In this document: positions 53,152 through 62,505 of the stretch, piece by piece | How positions within the stretch are numbered: the stretch's first letter is position 1 | How the letters are laid out: every line of letters starts with the position of its first letter | From: Lederbergia wuyishanensis | Lineage (GTDB): Bacteria > Bacillota > Bacilli > Bacillales > Bacillaceae_C | Direction: 5' to 3' | Assembly (NCBI RefSeq): GCF_022900255.1 | Contig: NZ_JALIRM010000012.1 | Location: 1-64,000 of the forward strand | DNA: 64,000 nt | Made by a program: the position numbers and the translations under genes | The notes under the pieces: generated by a model | What the model saw: the letters and a program-made list of their open reading frames with translations, nothing else | The model's database searches: none | Told to the model about the DNA's origin: nothing

Positions 53152-54546
53152 TTGGAAGCTGTATTATATGAAAAAATACCTTTTACAAAAGAAAAGTTTT
53201 TTGATACATATGTAAGCTTAACCGCCAATAGTGAGCATCATGTTCTGCTTGAAAGTGGGCGTGTTGGGAAATATAGCATAGCAGGTATAACACCATTCGC
53301 AATAATAGAAGGAAATGAGCATGAAGTTGTCATTGAAAGTCAGGGAGAGAGGTCTGTTTTATCAGGAAAACCACTTGCTGTGCTTGAAAAGTGGATGAGA
53401 CAATTTGAATTTGCTCCAATTGCAGGCATCCCTGATTTTCAAGGAGGGGCAATTGGATATATCAGTTATGACTATGCTTGGAGTATTGAAAAGCTGCCTA
53501 ATCTAGCGGCAAACGATTTGCAACTTCCTCTCATCTACTTTTTAGTTTTTGATGAATGGGCTGTTTTTGACCATGAGGAAGAATGCTTATGGGTAATGGT
53601 ATTGAATCGTGATCATGCAAAGGAGAAGTTAGATCACGCAGTTGCAATGTGGAATGAGGCTCCTTCTACTATAAAAGATTCGAACGAATATAAAATAGGA
53701 GAACAAGTACTTCAAGTTTCATTATCAGAAGAGGAATATGTAAGTGCCGTTGAAAAAATCCAGCAATATATTTCAGAAGGAGATATATTTCAAGCTAACT
53801 TAACAGTCAGACAATCAAAGGAACTATTCATTCCTCCAATTGAAGTTTATAAAGAATTGCGTATATTGAATCCTTCGCCTTACATGGGTTATATGCATAC
53901 ATCTGATTTTCAAATAGTTTCAGGTTCTCCTGAACTCTTAATCAAAAAAGATGGCAATGTTGTGAGTACTCGTCCAATTGCTGGGACAAGACCACGTGGT
54001 GTGAATGATGAAGATGATCAACGTCTCGCAAACGAGCTTATCGAAAATGAAAAAGAAAATGCTGAGCATATTATGCTTGTCGATTTGGAACGAAATGATC
54101 TTGGGCGAGTGTGTGAATATGGAACTGTAAATGTGGATGAATTGATGACAGTTGAAAAATATTCGCATGTTATGCACATTGTATCACTTGTAACTGGGAA
54201 GTTGGCTCCCGAAAAAACTGCTTACGATTTAATTGAAGCTGTTTTTCCAGGAGGAACGATAACGGGGGCTCCGAAAATACGTACGCTTGAAATCATTGAA
54301 GAATTGGAGCCAGTCAAACGCGGTGTATATACTGGGTCGCTCGGTTGGATTGGGTTCAATAATGATGTCAATTTAAACATTGTTATACGAACTATGTTAG
54401 TAAAAGAGGGAATGTGCCATGTCCAGGCAGGTGCAGGAATCGTCATTGATTCGAATCCAAAAGCGGAATACGTAGAATCGTTAAGAAAAGCAACAGCACT
54501 TTGGAAAGCGAAAGAAGCAGCAGAGATGAGGGGAATGGGATTATGA
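53152..54546 (+). CDS. pabB: Aminodeoxychorismate synthase component I
   Basis: With PabA makes 4-amino-4-deoxychorismate from chorismate and glutamine, the folate branch. The 464-residue protein has an N-terminal Anth_synt_I_N region and a chorismate-binding domain with [15 protein letters not shown] (about 204-218), [12 protein letters not shown] (about 275-286), [16 protein letters not shown] (about 304-319), SHVMHIVS and [13 protein letters not shown] (about 366-378). The folate assignment rests on pabC downstream. TTG 53152 follows GAAGCGAGG. Overlaps pabA by four bases. Confidence 0.94.
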   Translation: MEAVLYEKIPFTKEKFFDTYVSLTANSEHHVLLESGRVGKYSIAGITPFAIIEGNEHEVVIESQGERSVLSGKPLAVLEKWMRQFEFAPIAGIPDFQGGAIGYISYDYAWSIEKLPNLAANDLQLPLIYFLVFDEWAVFDHEEECLWVMVLNRDHAKEKLDHAVAMWNEAPSTIKDSNEYKIGEQVLQVSLSEEEYVSAVEKIQQYISEGDIFQANLTVRQSKELFIPPIEVYKELRILNPSPYMGYMHTSDFQIVSGSPELLIKKDGNVVSTRPIAGTRPRGVNDEDDQRLANELIENEKENAEHIMLVDLERNDLGRVCEYGTVNVDELMTVEKYSHVMHIVSLVTGKLAPEKTAYDLIEAVFPGGTITGAPKIRTLEIIEELEPVKRGVYTGSLGWIGFNNDVNLNIVIRTMLVKEGMCHVQAGAGIVIDSNPKAEYVESLRKATALWKAKEAAEMRGMGL

Positions 54547-55124
54547 TTTTGATGATCGATAATTACGATTCATTTACGTATAATCTTGTCCAATATTTAG
54601 GTGAGTTTGGTGAGAAAATAGTCGTTAAGAGAAATGATGAAATTTCAATTGATGAAATTGAACATTTAGCTCCAAGTTATTTAGTCATCTCTCCTGGACC
54701 ATGCACACCAAATGAAGCGGGAATTTCCCTCAAAGCGATTGCTCATTTTGCTGGAAAAATCCCTATACTTGGTGTCTGTCTAGGTCATCAAGCAATTGGT
54801 CAAGTTTTTGGTGGTGAAGTAGTTAAGGCAGAAAGACTTCTTCATGGGAAAACATCTGGTATATATCATGATGGTAAAACCATTTTTTCAAATATTAATA
54901 ATCCATTTCGTGCAACCCGCTATCATTCATTAATCGTTAAGAAAGAAAGTTTGCCTGATTGTTTAGAAGTATCCGCTTGGACGGATAAAGGAGAAATTAT
55001 GGGTTTGCGGCACAAGGAATTGCCAATTGAAGGTGTACAATTCCATCCTGAATCTATTATGACAGAAGCCGGAAAACAGCTTCTGCACAATTTCCTAAAC
55101 TGTTATCGAATGGAAGTAATATAA
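54543..55124 (+). CDS. pabA: Aminodeoxychorismate/anthranilate synthase glutaminase
   Basis: A 193-residue class I glutamine amidotransferase: [16 protein letters not shown] start, nucleophile Cys in [11 protein letters not shown] (about 77-87), and the catalytic His-Glu pair in [14 protein letters not shown] (about 166-179). In Bacillus this subunit can also serve TrpE. ATG 54543 follows GAGGGGAATGG and overlaps the pabB stop; the open frame extends 14 codons further. Confidence 0.95.
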   Translation: MILMIDNYDSFTYNLVQYLGEFGEKIVVKRNDEISIDEIEHLAPSYLVISPGPCTPNEAGISLKAIAHFAGKIPILGVCLGHQAIGQVFGGEVVKAERLLHGKTSGIYHDGKTIFSNINNPFRATRYHSLIVKKESLPDCLEVSAWTDKGEIMGLRHKELPIEGVQFHPESIMTEAGKQLLHNFLNCYRMEVI

Positions 55125-55125
55125 A

Positions 55126-55965
55126 ATGTTTATTTATTTGAACGGACAATTTCTAGAAAAAGAGAAGGCGATGATTTCACCATTCGATCATGGATATATT
55201 TACGGAATTGGTGTTTTTGAAACGTTTAGAACATACGACGGTCATCCATTTCTTTTGAAGGAACATTTAGATAGGCTAAATGCGGGGCTAAAGGAAATGC
55301 TGATCAATAGGAAATTTGAATATGAAGAAGTTCTAAAGATCATTGAAAAGCTATCCGATTTAAATGGTTGGAAGGATTCATATATTAGATTTAATGTCTC
55401 TGCAGGGATAGGAGAGATTGGTTTGCAAACTGAACCATATGAATCTCCTACTGTCATTATGTTTCAAAAACCACTTCCTCCTGTGGATGTTGTAATTGAA
55501 AAAGAAGCTGTTATTTTAGAAATTGCACGCAATTCACCAGAAACAGCATACCGTTTAAAATCACATCATTTTTTTAATAATGTTGCAGCAAAACGAGAGA
55601 TTGGATCGGATACGAGTAAAGAAGGATTCTTTTTGACTGAAAAAGGATTTATAGCAGAAGGAGTCACCTCAAATGTCTTTTGGGTCGAAAATGGAGTATT
55701 GTATACACCTGCAATAGAAACGGGGATATTGAATGGAATTACTCGTCAGTTCGTGATGAAATTAGCCCAGCATGCAGGGATGTTGGTAGAGGAGGGCTTT
55801 TACGAAACAGATGCATTAATAAAAGCGGATGAAATATTCATTACAAACTCTGTTCAAGAAATTGTTCCTGTGAAGAAAATGGAAGGTAAAAGCTATCCGA
55901 GTAAGAACGGGGAATATTTTAATAAGTTGAGTAAGATGTATAAAAATAAATTGATACTAAGATAG
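55126..55965 (+). CDS. pabC: 4-amino-4-deoxychorismate lyase
   Basis: Class IV PLP enzyme releasing pyruvate to give p-aminobenzoate. The 279 residues include FDHGYIYGIGVFETFRTYDG (split as FDHGYIYGIGVFETF near 20-34), the PLP Lys in YRLKSHHFFNNV (about 146-157), and GFIAEGVTSNVFWV (about 179-192). The start lies one base after the pabA stop. folP, folB and folK, which follow pabC in B. subtilis, are not here; a terminator follows at 56088. Confidence 0.94.
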   Translation: MFIYLNGQFLEKEKAMISPFDHGYIYGIGVFETFRTYDGHPFLLKEHLDRLNAGLKEMLINRKFEYEEVLKIIEKLSDLNGWKDSYIRFNVSAGIGEIGLQTEPYESPTVIMFQKPLPPVDVVIEKEAVILEIARNSPETAYRLKSHHFFNNVAAKREIGSDTSKEGFFLTEKGFIAEGVTSNVFWVENGVLYTPAIETGILNGITRQFVMKLAQHAGMLVEEGFYETDALIKADEIFITNSVQEIVPVKKMEGKSYPSKNGEYFNKLSKMYKNKLILR

Positions 55966-56087
55966 CCAGCCTGTTTTTTTAAAAAATATGCGCCTAACCA
56001 AGTTTTTCATTATTAATAAACATAAGACTCACTTCGGCAGTATTTGTACGTTTGTGCAGACTTACCAAGAAGGAAATCACCTATCGA

Positions 56088-56128
56088 TAGCCGTTTCGAT
56101 GTTATCAGCATCAGAAGCGGCTTTTTTA
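56088..56128 (+). terminator. Terminator of the pab operon
   Basis: AGCCGTTTC-GATG and CATC-GAAGCGGCT arms, then TTTTTT. It lies about 120 bases after pabC; the remaining AT-rich DNA to 56372 shows no gene. Confidence 0.88.
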
Positions 56129-56372
56129 CTTAATGACTTCTAATGAATATTACCCTCAAAAAAAGCATTTATACCCGAAAATAGAATCCATTTTAGTTAA
56201 GAAAAAATTTAATAATAAGTATTAATATTATTTATTTCAAGCAATCTTTAAATATATTATGAATTTACTATATGGTTTATAGATTCAGATTCTTTTGACA
56301 TGAAAAGAAAAATATAGTTAAATTTTATTATTATTCGCTAAGAAAATAATTCATTAACTAGGGTGGGGCAAG

Positions 56373-58658
56373 ATGAAGAAAACCATTTATATTCGGTTAC
56401 TAACTCATTTGGTAATCGTCATAATATTGATCACATTACTAATCGGATTTCTTGTATATCAAAATACCAATTCCATATTGAAAGAACAAGCACTTAGTCA
56501 TAACAGCGAACTTCTCGGACAGACTGAGAAAATTGTTACTCAAGCTATGGGCGAAGTGGAACAATTAGCCATATCCCTAGCATTAAATAGCGATATCAAC
56601 AAGTCAGTTTTATTTTCTTGGGATCTTAGAAATGAATATGAATTTTTGAAAAATACAAGTGACCTTTTTACCGACCGCTTGACTTCATCTAAATATCTTC
56701 ATTCTATACTTTTATATAGCTCCACTAATCAAAAGCTAATCTCTAATTCAGGAATTACTAATTTAAATGAGTATAATGACCAAAAAGATCTGCAAAGTGT
56801 TATTCATAATCATAATAGAACAGAGTGGAAAGCGAATAAAATAGTAAATTCAAATGGCAAATCGGAAAATGTAATCAGTTTTTATACAAGCCTTCCCATT
56901 TCAAGCCAAGAAAAGAAAGGTATTCTTGTTATTAATCTAAAAGAAGATGTGCTTTATAAGGCGGTTATTAATACGAACAATAAAAAGCTAGGAAATGTAG
57001 TGATACTAGATAATGAAGGAAAGGTACTATCATCTACAGATAAAAGTATGTTTTTAAAGAGATTTGATCAAGTTGATATAGGACGGATTAAGGCTAATCA
57101 CCATGGTTACTTTATTGAAGATATTAAAGGCGCCAATACGTTAGTATCATTTCAAGAATCAAAAAATGGATGGATTTATCTTACTTTAAACCCTTATAAA
57201 GAAGTAGTTAAAAGATCCAGCGAGGTTATATATATAACCCTTTCAGTTACATTAACCACATTAATTATAGGAATTTTGCTCATTATTTTTGTTTCAAGTA
57301 AACATTACCAACCTATAAGAAAAATTGTAGAGGACTTAAACAAAAATAAAAATTCGTTTGTTGATAAGTCTATAAAAGATGAATTTAGTTTCATTCGTAC
57401 ATCTATTGATCACTTGTTTAAAGAGAATAATGAATTCAAAATAAAATTTAAAAATAGTGAACTTATTCTTAGGGATCACGTTATATTAAATTTACTTTCA
57501 GGGACGAATTTAATAGAGAAAGAAATTCTTCAGCAAGTTCAACATTACAAAATAAATTTATCGCATAAGAGTTTCATTGTATTAGTTTTAAGAAGCAATT
57601 ATAAATCGAAATTTGATAACGATCAGCAGGTTATAGATTTATTCCATTACAAACTTCGCTCATTGTGTGAAGAGATAATAGAATTATATGGTGGCGGAGT
57701 GTATATAAGTGATTTTCACAAACAGGATGTAATAATCATGAATTCCGATTCTTTGAATTCTGAAACTATCAAAGAAATGGCTCTATATATGAAAAAAATA
57801 ATTGATGAACAATTTCCGATGGTTTCTATATCGATTGGTATTGGTGGAAAATATAACGGGCTATCAGAAATTTCACTTTCCTATACTGAAGCAAAAGAAG
57901 CACTTGTATATAAATGGCTTGCAGGGGAAGGCAGTATATTATCATTTAATGAAATTCAAATAAATCACCTAAATCGCAATGAACTTATTGAATATCGAAA
58001 AATGATAGAATCCATTGAGAATGAGTTAAAAGCGGGGAATATCGAGAAAGCTTGTCAAATTAAAGAAAATATGATTTCAAAGCTTAAAAATGATAGTCAA
58101 TTTGGCTATTTAAATAAAAAAATGATCTTAACGCATTTACTTAATTCCCTTGCAATAATAAGTGTTGAACTAATCGGGAATAGAGAAAATGAGTATGATA
58201 GTTTATATGTTGAATTCGAAAAGCTTCAAAATTTGGATGAAATTCAAATTTGGTTCGAAGAAGTAATGACGAATATCTCATCAAATCTACAAGACAAAAG
58301 AGAAAATAAAAATGTAGAAGTCATTAACACATTAACCGAATATATTCATAATAATTTTCGTGAACCAATTAGTCTTCAGATTTTATCTGACATTGTCTAT
58401 ATGAATAGTCATTATTTATCTAAGTTGTTTAAAGATGTGACTGGTAAGAATTTTAGTGATTATTTATTGGATATTCGCTTAAAAGAGGCAATGACTATGC
58501 TAAAAGCAACTTCAAAAAATATAGTAGATATTGCATCCGAAACTGGCTTTGGTCACAAACAAAATTTTATCAGGAACTTTAAAAAACATACCGGCCTTAC
58601 TCCTACTGAGTATCGAAAACAGAGTTTTCTGGAAAGCGCTACCAGTCAAAGTGAATAA
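56373..58658 (+). CDS. Membrane-tethered AraC-family regulator with external sensor domain
   Basis: A 761-residue one-component regulator of the type common beside Lpl-like sugar ABC operons. TM1 (about 8-29) and TM2 (about 284-307) bracket an external cache-like sensor domain. A linker and a GGDEF-like degenerate or coiled region follow. The C-terminal AraC double HTH (about 650-752) has LQILSDIVYMNSHYLSKLFKDVTG and IVDIASETGFGHKQNFIRNFKK. It probably senses an extracellular sugar and activates the transporter and sulfatase genes downstream. AGGGTGGGG precedes ATG. Confidence 0.88.
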   Translation: MKKTIYIRLLTHLVIVIILITLLIGFLVYQNTNSILKEQALSHNSELLGQTEKIVTQAMGEVEQLAISLALNSDINKSVLFSWDLRNEYEFLKNTSDLFTDRLTSSKYLHSILLYSSTNQKLISNSGITNLNEYNDQKDLQSVIHNHNRTEWKANKIVNSNGKSENVISFYTSLPISSQEKKGILVINLKEDVLYKAVINTNNKKLGNVVILDNEGKVLSSTDKSMFLKRFDQVDIGRIKANHHGYFIEDIKGANTLVSFQESKNGWIYLTLNPYKEVVKRSSEVIYITLSVTLTTLIIGILLIIFVSSKHYQPIRKIVEDLNKNKNSFVDKSIKDEFSFIRTSIDHLFKENNEFKIKFKNSELILRDHVILNLLSGTNLIEKEILQQVQHYKINLSHKSFIVLVLRSNYKSKFDNDQQVIDLFHYKLRSLCEEIIELYGGGVYISDFHKQDVIIMNSDSLNSETIKEMALYMKKIIDEQFPMVSISIGIGGKYNGLSEISLSYTEAKEALVYKWLAGEGSILSFNEIQINHLNRNELIEYRKMIESIENELKAGNIEKACQIKENMISKLKNDSQFGYLNKKMILTHLLNSLAIISVELIGNRENEYDSLYVEFEKLQNLDEIQIWFEEVMTNISSNLQDKRENKNVEVINTLTEYIHNNFREPISLQILSDIVYMNSHYLSKLFKDVTGKNFSDYLLDIRLKEAMTMLKATSKNIVDIASETGFGHKQNFIRNFKKHTGLTPTEYRKQSFLESATSQSE

Positions 58659-58755
58659 ATAATACCAATCATAAAAAATGTTACCCTTAGAAAAATAAAA
58701 AATGATACCAAACAAAAAATATTAATCTAGTCTCTAAGACCATCTTCTCTTACGA

Positions 58756-58769
58756 TGAAAGTGCTTCCA
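58756..58769. promoter_or_regulatory. Weak cre-like site before the sugar ABC genes
   Basis: TGAAAGTGCTTCCA differs from the CcpA consensus at two positions. It lies about 30 bases before the first permease. Suggestive only. Confidence 0.3.
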
Positions 58770-58798
58770 CATTTTTTACACTTTTACGAAGGAGGGGG

Positions 58799-59767
58799 AT
58801 GGTATTTTTTATGCAAACTCAAATACCTATTACAACTAGAAAGAACACGGACTTAATAAGGAAAAAGAGAGTATGGGCAAAGTTTTATTCTTTTCGTTAC
58901 ATGTATTTAATGCTAGTTCCCGCATTAGCCTATTACTTCATTTTTCATTATTATCCTATGTACGGTGTTTTGATAGCATTTAAAAACTATAATTTCACCG
59001 ATGGAATATTAGGAAGTAGCTGGGCTGGATTCGATCATTTCACTTACCTGTTTCAACTTGATAAGTTTTGGCAAGTGTTTTGGAATACCTTAGTAATCAG
59101 TTTGTATCGCCTTGTTTTTGGTTTTCCGTTTCCATTGATCATAGCACTGCTATTGAATGAAGTTAGGAAAACATTATTTAAAAGGACGGTTCAAACGATT
59201 ATTTACATCCCACATTTTATTTCCTGGGTTATTATGGGTGGTTTACTCATAAGTCTTCTATCAATTGATAGCGGAATTGTCAATGATATTATTCGATTTT
59301 TCGGTGGGAAGCCAATAAGTTTTTTAACAGATGAAAGTTATTTTCGAAGTACATTAGTTTGGTCGATGATTTGGAAGGAATTCGGCTGGAATACAATCAT
59401 TTTTATGGCCGCTCTTGCTGGTGTAGATCCTCAATTATATGAGGCAGCCATAATGGATGGTGCTAATCGTTGGAAAAGAATATGGCATATTACTCTTCCA
59501 AGTATTCGTGCAACAATCATCATATTGCTAATCTTAAGAATCGGTAACTTAATGGAAGCAGGTTTTGAACAAATTTTTATTTTATATCATCCAGGTGTAT
59601 ATAATGTGTCAGATATTATAGATACTTATGTTTATCGTATTGGTTTAACTGAGGGCCGCTTTAGTTTGGCTGCTGCTGTTGGTTTATTCAAATCAATCAT
59701 TAATTTTACACTTCTCGTACTTGCTAATCAGTTATCTAGAAGGATGGGGCAACAGGGTGTTTACTAG
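58799..59767 (+). CDS. Sugar ABC transporter permease, LplB-type
   Basis: A 322-residue permease with an extended basic N-terminus, six TM segments starting near 33-52 (LMLVPALAYYFIFHYYPMYG), and the EAA loop AAIMDGANRWKRIWHITLPSI (about 218-238). LplB/YtcP permeases carry complex oligosaccharides and rely on a shared ATPase such as MsmX, and none is encoded here. The first ATG is very close to GGAGGGGG; ATG 58811 is an alternative start. First transport gene of the locus. Confidence 0.9.
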   Translation: MVFFMQTQIPITTRKNTDLIRKKRVWAKFYSFRYMYLMLVPALAYYFIFHYYPMYGVLIAFKNYNFTDGILGSSWAGFDHFTYLFQLDKFWQVFWNTLVISLYRLVFGFPFPLIIALLLNEVRKTLFKRTVQTIIYIPHFISWVIMGGLLISLLSIDSGIVNDIIRFFGGKPISFLTDESYFRSTLVWSMIWKEFGWNTIIFMAALAGVDPQLYEAAIMDGANRWKRIWHITLPSIRATIIILLILRIGNLMEAGFEQIFILYHPGVYNVSDIIDTYVYRIGLTEGRFSLAAAVGLFKSIINFTLLVLANQLSRRMGQQGVY

Positions 59768-59782
59768 GGGAGGAAGATATTA

Positions 59783-60649
59783 GTGGTTCGAACAAGTTTC
59801 GGTAGTAAAATGTTTGACGTATTTAATTATATTTTCTTAAGTGCAATTGCATTAGTTACATTGTATCCATTTTGGGATGCTCTTATCGTTTCCATTACTC
59901 CTTTACATGAAAGCATGGCAACTACCCTGCATTTGTATCCAAAGGAAATTACATTAGAAGCATATCAATATTTAGTAAAGATGGAGCAACTGTGGAAGTC
60001 GTACGGAGTCAGTGCGACGATTACGGTTTTAGGTACAGCAATTAGTATGTTTGCAACTACTCTAGCTGCCTATGTGTTATCTAAAAAAAATATTCCCGGT
60101 GGCCGGCTTATCATGTTTGCCATTGTTTTTACAATGATGTTTAGTGGTGGTCTTATTCCAACTTATATAGTAGTTCGTGAATTAGGTCTAACTAATACGA
60201 TCTGGGCTATGATGATTCCTAATGCAATCCAAACATACAATCTAATTATTATGCGCAGCTTTTTTCAATCGATTCCTGAAAGCTTAGAGGAATCAGCAAA
60301 AATGGATGGATGTAGTGACTTTGGTATTTTATTCCGTATAGTCATACCTTTGTCCTTGCCAGTTATTTTCACGATTGCACTGTTCTATGCAGTGACTAGA
60401 TGGAATGATTTCTTCACAGCTGTTATGTATGTGACAAATAGGGATATTTGGCCACTTCAATTATTTTTAAGATCCATGCTAATCGAGAGTGAAAGTTCAT
60501 TTCAGTCCGGAGGAGATAATCCACTTCTTCTCGGTCAGTCTATTAAAATGGCAACGATCATGATTACTACTATTCCAGTATTAATGATTTATCCGTTTTT
60601 CCAAAAATATTTTATGCAAGGGGTTACTTTAGGGGCTGTAAAAGAGTAA
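59783..60649 (+). CDS. Sugar ABC transporter permease, LplC-type
   Basis: A 288-residue partner permease with six TM segments, LYPFWDALIVSITP near 28-41, and the EAA loop ESAKMDGCSDFGILFRIVIPLSLPVI (about 172-197). The C-terminus KYFMQGVTLGAVKE is nearly invariant in LplC/YtcP-type permeases. GTG 59783 follows GGGAGGAAG, 15 bases after the previous stop. Confidence 0.92.
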   Translation: MVRTSFGSKMFDVFNYIFLSAIALVTLYPFWDALIVSITPLHESMATTLHLYPKEITLEAYQYLVKMEQLWKSYGVSATITVLGTAISMFATTLAAYVLSKKNIPGGRLIMFAIVFTMMFSGGLIPTYIVVRELGLTNTIWAMMIPNAIQTYNLIIMRSFFQSIPESLEESAKMDGCSDFGILFRIVIPLSLPVIFTIALFYAVTRWNDFFTAVMYVTNRDIWPLQLFLRSMLIESESSFQSGGDNPLLLGQSIKMATIMITTIPVLMIYPFFQKYFMQGVTLGAVKE

Positions 60650-60686
60650 GAAAAAAATCTATTATTATAGTATCTGGAGGATCTTT

Positions 60687-62180
60687 ATGATAAACAAAAA
60701 ATTATGGATAAGTTTTATTTTAATCATTTTAATCGTCTCTTCAATGGCTGGATGTAATAAGTCATCAAAAGGCAATAGTAAAGAAAGTGATGATAACAAA
60801 CTTGTTTTCTTAACGCCTGGTGATAATGCTGCAAATGCCATTCAATCTGACAACCGTATTATTGCAGAAATTAATAAAAAGTTAGGTATCGATCTTGAAG
60901 TACAGTTTGTCCCTGAGGGAGGGTTTGAAAAAATTAACGTTGCTATTGCTAGTGGAGATTTACCGGACGTAGTTACAATCAATTATCCATCTCCAACTTT
61001 AAAACAGTGGATTAATGAAGGAATTTTAATACCAATAAATGATTATTTACCTGAGATGCCAACCGTTAGTGAAAAATTAAAAAAATTAGAGTGGACAAGT
61101 GTTGACGGTAAATATTACGGATATCCTTTTATTGAAGAAAAAGCAAATGCAGCCATTACTTACCGTGCTGATTGGTTAGAAGAAATTGGTGTGGAACCGC
61201 CAAAAACATTAGATGAATTTTATGAAGCAATGAAGTTAATAGCTTCGAAAGATCTTGATGGAAATGGAAAGGCAGATACTTACGGTTTAACTGCTCAAAA
61301 AGATAGTAGATTCAATTTCATATTCTTTGCAAACGGTTTACCACATGGGGATTATGTTTTGAATGATGCAGGGGAAGTAGTTCCGTTTTTTGAACATTCA
61401 GCATTTAAACCAGGTATGGAATTTCTAAAGAAATTATGGGATGAAAAATTGCTAGATGTAGAATTTTTGTTGAACGATTCTCAACAACGCGAGCAAAAAT
61501 TTTATCAAGGAAAAGTAGCTTTTATGGAAGCACCATTGTTTAGACATGTAAATCGCCTTGAAACGAATCTACAAAAAACAAATCCAAATGGCAAACTTGG
61601 CTTTATGGCACCCCCTACTGGTACTGATGGAAATAAAGGAATGAACCCAGCACCTAAAGGTGGATTATTCACCGCGGTGACTAAGAATGCGAAAAACCCT
61701 GAAAAAGCTGCAAAATTCATCGAATTCATGTTATCAGATGAAGGACGCGATTTGTTAAAATTAGGTATTGAAGGTGTCCACTATACAAAAGAAGGCGACA
61801 AAATTATTTATAACGAGGAAGAGCGTGAAAAGGACGGCTTTTCTTCCAACGGATGGTCCCACCCATTAGCTTGGGGAAGCGTTGTTTGGCCATTAACAGA
61901 AAATTACTTGCCACAAACAGAACCACAAGCTGATCGTGCTAAAGAATCAGTAGAAATTGCAACGGAAAATATGGTACCTAATCTCGTAAACTTAACAACG
62001 GATGAAGAAATTGAAAATAAGAGTATTCTTGATGAGATTTTTAATCAATATTTTATTGATATGATTACAGGCAAAAAAGATATTGACAGTGGTATTAAAG
62101 AGTTATCCGAAAAGTGGAGAAACCAAGGTGGCAATAAGGTTTTAGAAGCTGTAAATAAAGCGTATAAAGAGCAAAAATAA
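60687..62180 (+). CDS. Sugar ABC transporter substrate-binding lipoprotein (LplA-like)
   Basis: A 497-residue extracellular solute-binding protein. Signal peptide with lipobox MAGC (Cys near 23). The fold contains the calcium-site-like SKDLDGNGKADTYGLT (about 188-203), a mark of the LplA/YtcQ group. It should capture an oligosaccharide, possibly sulfated given the sulfatase downstream. GGAGGATC precedes ATG. A terminator follows at 62237. Confidence 0.92.
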   Translation: MINKKLWISFILIILIVSSMAGCNKSSKGNSKESDDNKLVFLTPGDNAANAIQSDNRIIAEINKKLGIDLEVQFVPEGGFEKINVAIASGDLPDVVTINYPSPTLKQWINEGILIPINDYLPEMPTVSEKLKKLEWTSVDGKYYGYPFIEEKANAAITYRADWLEEIGVEPPKTLDEFYEAMKLIASKDLDGNGKADTYGLTAQKDSRFNFIFFANGLPHGDYVLNDAGEVVPFFEHSAFKPGMEFLKKLWDEKLLDVEFLLNDSQQREQKFYQGKVAFMEAPLFRHVNRLETNLQKTNPNGKLGFMAPPTGTDGNKGMNPAPKGGLFTAVTKNAKNPEKAAKFIEFMLSDEGRDLLKLGIEGVHYTKEGDKIIYNEEEREKDGFSSNGWSHPLAWGSVVWPLTENYLPQTEPQADRAKESVEIATENMVPNLVNLTTDEEIENKSILDEIFNQYFIDMITGKKDIDSGIKELSEKWRNQGGNKVLEAVNKAYKEQK

Positions 62181-62236
62181 TAAGTTGAACAATATTTCAT
62201 AGGTAGTGTGGGCATCTGTTAATGCTAGTTTTCTAT

Positions 62237-62276
62237 AAAAAGGTTCCTACTTAAATGCTTGAGTAGGGACCTTTTA
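62237..62276 (+). terminator. Terminator after the SBP gene
   Basis: AAAAGGTTCCTACT and AGTAGGGACCTTTT arms. Confidence 0.88.
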
Positions 62277-62283
62277 CATAAAG

Positions 62284-62379
62284 GCTCTTTTCTCATCGAT
62301 TGTTGCTAAATACCATGTATTTTAACGACGAAAAAAGAATTTTTTTCTTATAAATGAATCATATAACTGAGAAAAGAGC
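62284..62379. repeat. Spaced 12-bp perfect inverted repeat before the sulfatase gene
   Basis: GCTCTTTTCTCA (62284-62295) and TGAGAAAAGAGC (62368-62379) flank 72 AT-rich bases. It may be a pair of regulator half-sites or an RNA stem. Confidence 0.7.
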
Positions 62380-62418
62380 TGGAAACTACATAAGAACCGT
62401 CAAATTTTCTATATTGGT

Positions 62419-62444
62419 GTAAAAGCCAGCTTTTAGGCTTTTAC
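62419..62444 (+). promoter_or_regulatory. Hairpin in the sulfatase leader
   Basis: GTAAAAGCC and GGCTTTTAC face each other across eight bases, about 60 bases before the sulfatase start. It lacks a T run, so it is not a typical terminator. Confidence 0.5.
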
Positions 62445-62505
62445 AAAGCAACAAACTTTAAGAAAACAGCCTACATAAAAGATAAAAAATAAAGGAGGTA
62501 CCAAC

